Shown: piece after piece, positions 5,817 to 12,762 of the stretch
Layout: the number at the start of each line of letters is the position of its first letter
Position numbering within the stretch: position 1 is the stretch's first letter
From: Competibacteraceae bacterium UBA3908
GTDB taxonomy: Bacteria > Pseudomonadota > Gammaproteobacteria > Competibacterales > Competibacteraceae
Direction: 5' to 3'
DNA: 12,762 nucleotides
Assembly: GCA_002391525.1 (NCBI GenBank)
Contig: DGFE01000216.1
Coordinates: forward strand, 1-12,762
Position numbers and translations under genes: made by a program
The notes under the pieces: generated by a model
Databases searched by the model: none
What the model was told of the DNA's origin: nothing
Seen by the model: only the letters and a program-made list of their open reading frames with translations

Positions 5817-8800
5817 ATGTTTCACACCCATCAAAGCAATCGCCTTGAAATCCTGACCGACCGCTTGACCGATCTGTTGCGGCAGCCGCTGCGCGCGTCG
5901 CTGGCGCGGGAGGTGATCGTGGCGCAGAGCAACGGCATGGCCCGCTGGCTGGCGCTGCGCCTGGCTGACCGTCTGGGCGTTTGCGCCAACCTGAACTGGC
6001 GATTCCCGGCGACTTTTCTATGGGACATGAGTCGGGCGGTGCTGCGCCAGTTGTCGCCGACCTCGGCGTTCGACAAGCCGGTGCTGGTGTGGCGGGTGAT
6101 GGCGCTGTTGCGGGATTTGGAGGAATCGCCGCGCTTCGAGTCGCTACGGGCCTATCTTGGCGACGGCCGGGACGATTTCCGCCGCTACGAGTTGGCGTAT
6201 CGCATCGCCGACTGCTTCGATCAATATCTGATCTACCGGCCCGATTGGATCGAAAAATGGGAAGCGGGCGAGGAGGATCATTGGCAGGCGGAATTGTGGC
6301 GACGACTGGCGCGGGGCGGCGAAGCGCACCGGGTGCGGGTGTGGGAACAGTTCCGCGCGGCGCTGGCCAGCGGCGATTTCGACCGCCGCCGCTTGCCGGA
6401 GCGGGTCGCCATCGTCGGCGTGGCGGCGTTGCCGCCGCTGTATCTGGATTTGCTGGCGGGACTGGCGCGCCATGTGGACGTGCACCTGTTCCTGCTCAAT
6501 CCCTGCCGGGAATACTGGGGTGACATTCGGGCCGAACGCGATCTCGCCCGGCTGGGCGAGGAAACCGACCCGGAGGAACTGTATCTGACGGTCGGCAATC
6601 CTCTGCTGGCTTCGCTCGGCAAGCAGGGGCGGGATTTCATCGACCTGCTGCAAGCCTATCCGCGGGTGGAATGGGATGGTTTCGCGGAGCCGGCTGGCGA
6701 CGATCTGCTGCACTGCTTGCAGGCCGATATTCTGCGTCTGCGCGAGCGGGGTTCCGAGGAGTGTCCGCCGCTGCCGCTGCGGGCGGACGACCGCTCGGTG
6801 CGGATTCACGTCTGTCACGGCCCGATGCGCGAGGTCGAGGTGCTGCACGATCAACTGCTGGCGCTGTTCGAGACGCAGCGGGACTTGCGTCCCTCGGACG
6901 TGATCGTGATGGCGCCGGACATCGCCACTTACGGACCGCTGATCGAAGCGGTGTTCGATTCCGCGCCGCGTGAGCGGCGGATTCCGTTCAGCGTCGCCGA
7001 CCAGGGGATTCAGGCCGAGAATCCGCTGGTCGAGGTATTTTTTGAATTGCTGGATTTGGGCGGCGGCCGATTCGACGCCGCGCAGGTGTTGAGCCTGCTG
7101 GAACCGCCGGCGGTGCGGCGGCGATTCGACTTGTCGGAGGATGATTTGGAACGCATCCGCCGCTGGGTGCGAGAGGTCGGCATCCGCTGGGGCATCGACG
7201 CCGGGATCAAAAACACCTGGGAGCTGCCCGCCACCACCGAGCATACCTGGCGGGCCGGACTGGATCGGCTGTTGCTGGGTTACGCGCTGCCGGGCGGCGG
7301 TCGGGACTTGTATGGCGGCATCCTCCCGTATGACGAAGTGGAGGGGGGCGAGGCGCGGGCGCTGGGACAGTTGCAGAGTTTCGCCGAAGCCTTGTTCGGG
7401 CTGGACGCCCGTTTGCGCGAACGCCGACCCTTGGCGGACTGGATGATCGCGCTCGGCGACGTGCTGGATCAGTTTTTCGAGCCGCGGGAGCGCGAGGAAA
7501 ACGAGTTGCAACTGATCCGCGACGCACTGGGGTCGCTGGACGGCAACGCCAAACTGGCCGGATCCGACGAGCCGGTGACGCTGGCGGTGGTGAAAGCGGC
7601 CTTGCGCAGCGACCTGAACGCCGCCGAGGGTCAGTCCGGGCGGTTTCTGAGCGGTGGGGTGACCTGTTGCGCGATGGTGCCGATGCGCAGCATTCCGTTC
7701 CCGGTGGTATGCCTGATCGGCATGAACGACGACGCCTATCCGCGCCCGCACCGCCCGGTCGGGTTCGATTTGATGGCGACCGGATTCCGGCGCGGCGACC
7801 GCTCCCGCCGGCAGGACGACCGCTATCTGTTCCTGGAAACCCTGCTGTCGGCCCGCCGCTGTCTGTACCTCAGCTATGTCGGCCAGAACATCCGCGACAA
7901 CTCGGTGTTGCCGCCGTCGGTGTTGGTCAGCGAGTTGCTGGACGCGGTGGACCGGGGTTTTTATCGCGTCGGGGGGGGCCGGGCCAGCGAACAACTGATC
8001 ACGCGCCATCCCTTGCAGGCATTCAGTCGGCGCTATTTCAACGGTGACGGCGACTGGTTCAGCTATGCGCGGGAATGGGTGGAGGCCAGCCGTCAGGCGG
8101 GACGCGGCGAGCGGGACCCGGCGCCGTTGCTCGCCGTGGAGCTGCCGGAGCCGGAACCGGCGCTGCGGACGGTGACGCTGGAAGGGCTGGCCCGATTTTT
8201 CAAGAATCCCGCCCGCTGGCTGTTGCGGGAGCGGCTGGGCGTCCGGCCGGAGCAGGGCGAGGAGGCGCTGGCAACCCGCGAACCGTTCGTGCTCGACGGT
8301 CTGGAGAATTATCAACTGGTCGGCCAGATGCTGGAATTGTATCGGGACGGGCGACCGGCGGCGGAGATTCAGGCGGTGGCGCGGGCGAGTGGGGCGCTGC
8401 CGCACGGGCAGGTGGGCGAATGCGTGTTCGCCGAAGCGCAGGCGCGGGTGATGCGATTCGCCGGGCGCTTGGGGCGGACGCTGTCGCGCCGGGAAACCGA
8501 GTGGCTGAACGTGGATTTGCCGCTGGGCGAATTCCGGCTGACCGATCGGCTGACCGGGTTGACGCCGACCGGGTGGATCGGCTATCGGCTGGCAAGCATG
8601 AAGGCCGGCGATTATCTGAATCTGTGGCTGCATCATCTGGCCTTGAACGTGGTGGCCCCGGCGGGAGTCGCGCTGCAAAGCCATTGGGTGGCGGAGGACA
8701 GGGATGTCATTTTGGAGCCGGTCGAAAACCCGGAACAGCAACTTCAGACGCTGTTGGAACTTTATTGGCGGGGTTCACGGTGCTTGCTGCATTTCTTTCC

Positions 8801-9041
8801 GAAAAGCGCCTTGGCTTATGTCGAGCGGTTCCGCAAGGAGCAGGACGCGGACAAGGCGTTGTGGACGGCGCGCAGGGCTTGGGAAGGCGACGAATATCGG
8901 GAAGGTTCGGCGGAACGGGACGATGCCTATTACCAGTTGGCGTTCCGGGATACCGACCCGCTGGATGCGGAGTTCGTGGAATTGGCGCTGGCGGTTTTCG
9001 AGCCGCTGTTCGCGCACGTTCGGCGAGAGACGGAGGATTAA
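5817..9041 (+). CDS. recC: Exodeoxyribonuclease V gamma subunit RecC
   Basis: RecC is the non-catalytic scaffold of the RecBCD helicase-nuclease: it splits the duplex, channels the strands and scans for Chi. The product has 1074 residues, close to the E. coli length of 1122. Family landmarks are FHTHQSNRLEIL at 2-13, AQSNGMARWLALRLADRLG at about 37-55, FDQYLIYRPDWIEKWE at about 133-148, HVCHGPMREVEVLHD near 331-345, FSVADQ near 391-396, and PMRSIPFPVVCLIGMNDDAYPR near 621-642, followed by the DDRYLFLETLLSAR segment. The C-terminal third (LARFFKNPARWLLRERL near 791-807) leads into the inactive nuclease-like fold. ATG 5817 is chosen because it sits right where the family begins; the frame is open upstream but overlaps the DUF721 gene. 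It starts 2 bp after that gene's stop and its nearest purine-rich site (GGTGGAGAG) is about 15 bases away, so translational coupling is likely. Confidence 0.96.
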   Translation: MFHTHQSNRLEILTDRLTDLLRQPLRASLAREVIVAQSNGMARWLALRLADRLGVCANLNWRFPATFLWDMSRAVLRQLSPTSAFDKPVLVWRVMALLRDLEESPRFESLRAYLGDGRDDFRRYELAYRIADCFDQYLIYRPDWIEKWEAGEEDHWQAELWRRLARGGEAHRVRVWEQFRAALASGDFDRRRLPERVAIVGVAALPPLYLDLLAGLARHVDVHLFLLNPCREYWGDIRAERDLARLGEETDPEELYLTVGNPLLASLGKQGRDFIDLLQAYPRVEWDGFAEPAGDDLLHCLQADILRLRERGSEECPPLPLRADDRSVRIHVCHGPMREVEVLHDQLLALFETQRDLRPSDVIVMAPDIATYGPLIEAVFDSAPRERRIPFSVADQGIQAENPLVEVFFELLDLGGGRFDAAQVLSLLEPPAVRRRFDLSEDDLERIRRWVREVGIRWGIDAGIKNTWELPATTEHTWRAGLDRLLLGYALPGGGRDLYGGILPYDEVEGGEARALGQLQSFAEALFGLDARLRERRPLADWMIALGDVLDQFFEPREREENELQLIRDALGSLDGNAKLAGSDEPVTLAVVKAALRSDLNAAEGQSGRFLSGGVTCCAMVPMRSIPFPVVCLIGMNDDAYPRPHRPVGFDLMATGFRRGDRSRRQDDRYLFLETLLSARRCLYLSYVGQNIRDNSVLPPSVLVSELLDAVDRGFYRVGGGRASEQLITRHPLQAFSRRYFNGDGDWFSYAREWVEASRQAGRGERDPAPLLAVELPEPEPALRTVTLEGLARFFKNPARWLLRERLGVRPEQGEEALATREPFVLDGLENYQLVGQMLELYRDGRPAAEIQAVARASGALPHGQVGECVFAEAQARVMRFAGRLGRTLSRRETEWLNVDLPLGEFRLTDRLTGLTPTGWIGYRLASMKAGDYLNLWLHHLALNVVAPAGVALQSHWVAEDRDVILEPVENPEQQLQTLLELYWRGSRCLLHFFPKSALAYVERFRKEQDADKALWTARRAWEGDEYREGSAERDDAYYQLAFRDTDPLDAEFVELALAVFEPLFAHVRRETED

Positions 9042-9148
9042 TTGCGGTTTTTAGGGTATCTGTGGAGGCATTGGCTTACGCCGCTTGGCGAGCGGGAGCT
9101 GAACATTGCATCGGGATTTCGAGATATTGACCAATTTCCGCGCGTGAT
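9042..9148 (+). other. recC-recB spacer (107 bp)
   Basis: This is the only sizeable gap in the mobA-to-recD string. It holds a small inverted repeat (CCGCT at 9081-9085, AGCGG at 9091-9095) without a T tract, too weak to call a terminator. A GGAGG at 9064-9068 is followed only by poor, too-close start codons, and the recB frame is closed by a TGA at 9128-9130, so recB cannot start further upstream. No promoter of convincing quality is visible. Confidence 0.5.
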
Positions 9149-12100
9149 ATGGAACGCCTCGACCCGCTTTATACGCCCCTGACCGGCTTCAATCTAATCG
9201 AAGCCAGCGCCGGCACCGGCAAGACTTATACCATCACCGCGCTGTATCTGCGGCTGGTGGTCGAAGCCGCGATTCCGGTCAACCGTATTCTGGTCGTCAC
9301 CTACACCAACGCCGCCACCAAGGAATTGAGCGACCGCATCCGCGAACGGCTGGCACAAATCCGCAATGCCTTTCTGCGTGGCCGCGCCGCCGAGAACGAC
9401 GATCTGGCCGTCCGGTTGCTGGATCTGATGCCGGATCGGGAAATCGCCATCCGCCGACTGACCAACGCCGTGCGCGGTTTCGACGAGGCGGCCATTTTCA
9501 CCATTCACGGGTTCTGCCAGCGAGCGCTCGGCGACAACGCCTTCGAGAGCGGGCTGTCGTTCGAGACCGAGTTGCTGGCCGATACCGGCGACCTGTTGCA
9601 GGAAATCGTCGATGATTTCTGGCGGCGGGAGTTCTACGCCGCCTCGCCGCTGGTGGTGCAGTACTTCCTGGACGAGGACTACAGCCCGGAGAAGCTGCGC
9701 GCCCAGGTCGAACGCCATCTGGGCAAGCCGTATCTGCACGTGGTCGCGCCGAACGGCACGATGGACGGCGCGGCGTTCGAACAGGCGTTCGCCACCGCGT
9801 TCCGACAGGCCCGCGACCTGTGGCTGCGCGACCGCGCCAGGATTGAAGAGATATTGTTGAAATCGCCCGTCCTCAACCGCAACCAATACCGACTGAACTC
9901 CATCCCCGGCTGGCTGGAAGCCATGAATGGCTATCTGACGGTGGACGCGCCGAAGCTGGCGCTGTTCGAGAAATTCGAGCAATTCACCCCCGCCAGGCTG
10001 GAAAAAGCGGTCAAGCAGGGTCATGGCGGGAGTCCACCCCGGCATCCGTTCTTCGACGCCTGCGAAACGCTGAAAGCCGCCTGCGAAGCCTTGGCCGATT
10101 ACTGCCGGCATCAAATTCCCGTCAAGCTGCTGACTTATTGCAACGCCGAACTGGCGGCGCGCAAACGGCGGCAACAGGTGCAATCCTACGACGACCTGTT
10201 GCTCAACCTGCACGGGGCGCTGCACCATCCCCGGCAGGGTAAAACGCTGATCGAAACCCTGCACCGCCGTTATGCCGCCGCGCTGATCGATGAATTTCAG
10301 GATACCGACCCGGTGCAGTACGCCATCTTCCAGCGTATTTACGCGGGCACCAACCAGCCGGTGTTTCTGGTGGGTGATCCCAAGCAGGCCATCTACAGTT
10401 TCCGGGGCGCGGACATCTTCGCTTACCTGACCGCCCGCCGCGATACGCCCCGACAGTACACCCTCGATGTGAACTGGCGGTCCGAGCCGCGCCTGCTGAC
10501 GGCCGTAAACGCCGTGTTCGGCGCGGTGAAGGAACGGCCCTTCCTGTTCGACGGCATTCCCTTCCATCACGCGATTCCGACCGAACGGAAAGAGCACAGG
10601 CCGCTCACGATTCAGGGACGGCTGGAGCCACCACTCCAGGTTTGGTTGTTGGAGCCGGATGGCGATCAACCGGTGGGCAAGGGCAAAGCCGGCGAACAGG
10701 CCGCGCGGGCGACCGCCGCCGAAATCGCCCGACTGCTGAATCTGGGCGCGCGCCAGCAGGCCCGTATCGGCGATCAATCCCTGGCCGGCGGCGACATCGC
10801 CGTGCTGGTGCGCAGCCATTGGCAGGGACGACTGATCCGCGACCAGTTGTTGCGGCTGAACGTGCCGAGCGTCCAGCACGCCGACGACAGCGTGTTTGGC
10901 TCGGATGAGGCGCTGCAACTGGAGTGGCTGCTGGCGGCGGTGGCGGAGCCGGGCGACGAGGGTCGAGCGCGGACGATGCTGGCTTCCGATCTGTTCGGGT
11001 TGAGCGGCGAGGATTTGTACCGGTTGCGCGAGGACGAACACGCTTGGGCGCGGTGGCTGGAAAAGTTGCAGGATTATCGGCAGTTGTGGCGGGAGCATGG
11101 CTTCATCCGCTTCTTCCGCGTCTGGCTGATCGAGGAGGGCGTACCGCAACGGTTGCTGGCGTTCCGGGACGGCGAGCGGCGGTTGACCAACCTGCTGCAT
11201 CTGGCCGAACTGCTGCATGTCGCCAGCCAGACGCATCCCGGCCTGACCGGATTGCTCAAATGGCTGGGCGGGCGCCGCCACGCGCCGAGCAACAAGGACG
11301 AGGAGCAGCAGTTGCGGCTGGAAAGCGATGAAAATCTGGTGCGGATCGTCACCGTGCACAAGAGCAAGGGGTTGGAATACCCGGTGGTGTTCTGCCCGTT
11401 TCTCTGGGATGGCCGGCTGCGGGTCGGCGAGAAGACCGAGACCCTGCTGTATCACGATCCCGATAAGCCGGACCGCACGATTCTTGCCGTCGGCGTGGCC
11501 GAGGACGATCCCGCCCGCGAACACGCCCGCCGCGAGGAACTGGCCGAAAACCTGCGGCTGTGCTATGTCGCGCTGACCCGCGCCAAGCTGCGCTGTTATC
11601 TGGTCTGGGGCAAGATCAGGGAAGCGGAAACCGCGCCGCCGGCCTGGCTGCTGCACCGCCCGACCCTCAAGGAATCCGGTAAGGACTGGTTGCAGGCCAC
11701 TCAGGAACGATTCAAGAAGATGGACGGCGCGGCGATTCGCAGCGAGTTGCAAACCGTGTTCGCGGCGGCGGGCGAGACCGTCGCCATCGCCCCGCTGCCC
11801 CGGGAGCCGGGGCGGCGCTATCAACCGCCCGCCGTGGAGGAGCCGGAGTTGCAGGCGCGCGTCTTCGGTGGATCGTTGCCCGACTCCTGGCGGGTCGGCA
11901 GCTTCACCGCGCTGACCGCCGGTCATACGGTCGAGACGCCCGATTACGACATGACCGCCGCCGCGCCCGTCCCGGAAACCGAACCCGCCGCCACGGTTCC
12001 CGGTCATGACATCTTCACCTTTCCGCGCGGGGCGCGAGCGGGAACCTGTCTGCACGCGATTTTCGAGCGGCTGGATTTCACCCAGCGCGACCGGGCGCGG

Positions 12101-12751
12101 CTGGCAGAGCTGGTGAACCGGACTTTGGCCGGGCACGGACTGGACGCCGCGACCTGGACGCCGGTGGTGACGGACCTGGTGGAGCGGGTGCTGGCGACGC
12201 CGCTGGATGACGGCGGGGTGCGGCTGGCGGCCATCGCACCGGACCGGCGACTCGTCGAGCTGGAGTTCTATTATCCGCTCGCCAATCTGCGCGCCGATGC
12301 GCTGCGGCGGGTGCTGGAACGGCACGGTTACGCCGCCGGTCCGTTCCGGGAGATGATCGAGAATCTGGAATTCAGTCCCTTGCGCGGCTACATGAAGGGC
12401 TTTATCGATCTGGTGTTCGAGGCCGACGGGCGGTTCTACCTGGTGGATTACAAATCCAACTGGCTGGGCGCGGAACCGGCGGCGTATCGGCGCTCGCGGC
12501 TGGATGAGGCGATGGCCCGCGAATCCTACGTGTTGCAATACCTGATTTATATCGTCGCGTTGCACCGCTATCTGCGGTTGCGATTGCCGGATTACGACTA
12601 CGAGCGGCATTTCGGCGGAGTGTTCTACCTGTTCCTGCGCGGCATGGACCCGGCGCTGGGATCGGATTGCGGCGTGTTCCGCGACCGGCCTTCGCTGGCG
12701 CTGGTCGAAGCCCTGGATGCACTGATGGCGACGGGGAGGGCGGTGACATGA
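9149..12751 (+). CDS. recB: Exodeoxyribonuclease V beta subunit RecB (helicase-nuclease)
   Basis: RecB is the 3'-5' helicase and sole nuclease of RecBCD, acting on double-strand ends in recombinational repair and in degradation of foreign linear DNA. The 1200-residue product (E. coli: 1180) carries the superfamily 1A motifs in order: Walker A ASAGTGKT at 19-26, motif Ia TYTNAATKEL at 51-60, Walker B LIDEFQDTDP near 379-388, motif III VGDPKQAIYSFRGAD near 408-422, NWRSEPR near 441-448, VTVHKSKGLEYP near 734-746 and YVALTRAK near 806-813. The C-terminal nuclease keeps H969, D1087, D1100 and K1102, matching E. coli His956, Asp1067, Asp1080 and Lys1082, with the same 13-residue step between the two aspartates. 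The start MERLDPLYTPLTG fits the family, though no clear Shine-Dalgarno precedes it. The stop overlaps the recD start as ATGA. Confidence 0.98.
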   Translation: MERLDPLYTPLTGFNLIEASAGTGKTYTITALYLRLVVEAAIPVNRILVVTYTNAATKELSDRIRERLAQIRNAFLRGRAAENDDLAVRLLDLMPDREIAIRRLTNAVRGFDEAAIFTIHGFCQRALGDNAFESGLSFETELLADTGDLLQEIVDDFWRREFYAASPLVVQYFLDEDYSPEKLRAQVERHLGKPYLHVVAPNGTMDGAAFEQAFATAFRQARDLWLRDRARIEEILLKSPVLNRNQYRLNSIPGWLEAMNGYLTVDAPKLALFEKFEQFTPARLEKAVKQGHGGSPPRHPFFDACETLKAACEALADYCRHQIPVKLLTYCNAELAARKRRQQVQSYDDLLLNLHGALHHPRQGKTLIETLHRRYAAALIDEFQDTDPVQYAIFQRIYAGTNQPVFLVGDPKQAIYSFRGADIFAYLTARRDTPRQYTLDVNWRSEPRLLTAVNAVFGAVKERPFLFDGIPFHHAIPTERKEHRPLTIQGRLEPPLQVWLLEPDGDQPVGKGKAGEQAARATAAEIARLLNLGARQQARIGDQSLAGGDIAVLVRSHWQGRLIRDQLLRLNVPSVQHADDSVFGSDEALQLEWLLAAVAEPGDEGRARTMLASDLFGLSGEDLYRLREDEHAWARWLEKLQDYRQLWREHGFIRFFRVWLIEEGVPQRLLAFRDGERRLTNLLHLAELLHVASQTHPGLTGLLKWLGGRRHAPSNKDEEQQLRLESDENLVRIVTVHKSKGLEYPVVFCPFLWDGRLRVGEKTETLLYHDPDKPDRTILAVGVAEDDPAREHARREELAENLRLCYVALTRAKLRCYLVWGKIREAETAPPAWLLHRPTLKESGKDWLQATQERFKKMDGAAIRSELQTVFAAAGETVAIAPLPREPGRRYQPPAVEEPELQARVFGGSLPDSWRVGSFTALTAGHTVETPDYDMTAAAPVPETEPAATVPGHDIFTFPRGARAGTCLHAIFERLDFTQRDRARLAELVNRTLAGHGLDAATWTPVVTDLVERVLATPLDDGGVRLAAIAPDRRLVELEFYYPLANLRADALRRVLERHGYAAGPFREMIENLEFSPLRGYMKGFIDLVFEADGRFYLVDYKSNWLGAEPAAYRRSRLDEAMARESYVLQYLIYIVALHRYLRLRLPDYDYERHFGGVFYLFLRGMDPALGSDCGVFRDRPSLALVEALDALMATGRAVT
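12733..12740 (+). promoter_or_regulatory. Ribosome binding site of recD
   Basis: GGGGAGGG lies seven bases before the ATG at 12748 and inside the last recB codons. It supports a real downstream start, coupled to recB. Confidence 0.65.
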
Positions 12752-12762
12752 ACGAACCGCGG
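12748..12762 (+). CDS. recD: Start of recD (exodeoxyribonuclease V alpha subunit), cut by window end
   Basis: Only five codons, MNEPR, are visible. The identity comes from position: an ATGA overlap with recB, a good ribosome site, and the usual recC-recB-recD gene order. RecD is the 5'-3' helicase of the complex. The five residues themselves have no diagnostic value. Confidence 0.7.

Noticed and set aside
6144..8741. 865-codon open frame on the minus strand opposite recC
   Set aside because: Same antisense GC artefact. The composition is rich in Gln, Arg and His, no family is recognised, and it lies wholly within recC.
9071..9130. Short TTG-initiated ORF between recC and recB
   Set aside because: The GGAGG lies only two bases from the TTG, too close for normal initiation, and the 19-residue product is unremarkable.
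9194..12610. Very long open frame (1138 codons) on the minus strand opposite recB
   Set aside because: It is an antisense shadow caused by GC-rich third positions. The product is Gln/His/Arg-rich low complexity with no recognisable domain, while the plus strand encodes a complete RecB.

Overview
The window looks like the start of a contig from a GC-rich gammaproteobacterium, with roughly two thirds G+C and strongly GC-biased third codon positions. The lineage rests on the RecC/RecB proteins, which follow the proteobacterial RecBCD type with a complete RecB nuclease, and on a Pat/YfiQ-type lysine acetyltransferase. I cannot name a genus from the sequence alone. The first 19 bases are not genomic: they are exactly the Tn5 mosaic end used in Nextera libraries, so biological sequence begins at base 20.

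Region 1 (20-4310) is an acetate-activation module. A minus-strand AMP-forming acetyl-CoA synthetase (acs) lacks its C-terminal subdomain because the contig ends there. It diverges from a plus-strand Pat-type gene made of an NDP-forming acyl-CoA synthetase-like region, an ATP-grasp domain and a C-terminal GNAT domain. In the known family Pat acetylates and silences Acs, so the enzyme and its probable modifier share a 179-bp intergenic region. That region holds a good sigma70-like promoter and Shine-Dalgarno for acs and some small palindromes. The Pat-like protein has lost the phosphohistidine loop of its ligase ancestors, which fits a sensor or acetyltransferase role and not ADP-forming synthesis.

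Region 2 (4311-12762) is a tightly packed plus-strand gene string: mobA (molybdenum cofactor guanylyltransferase), a DUF721/DciA-family gene, recC, recB and the first codons of recD. mobA overlaps the DUF721 gene by 8 bp, recC starts 2 bp after the DUF721 gene ends, and recB overlaps recD as ATGA. Only the recC-recB junction has a gap (107 bp). No ptr-like protease gene lies between recC and recB, unlike in E. coli. recB keeps all helicase motifs and the His/Asp/Asp/Lys nuclease set, so a working RecBCD helicase-nuclease is expected. A DciA-like protein beside RecBCD puts possible helicase-loading and double-strand-break functions in one transcription unit; mobA has no obvious functional tie to them.

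No RNA genes, CRISPR arrays, insertion sequences or convincing terminators were seen, and no gene-free stretch exceeds 300 bp. Most genes here are ordinary housekeeping genes. I do not see strong evidence for a wholly new system; the most interesting points are the acs/pat pairing, the altered Pat loop, the DUF721-recCBD arrangement, and the out-of-frame leader ORF before mobA.
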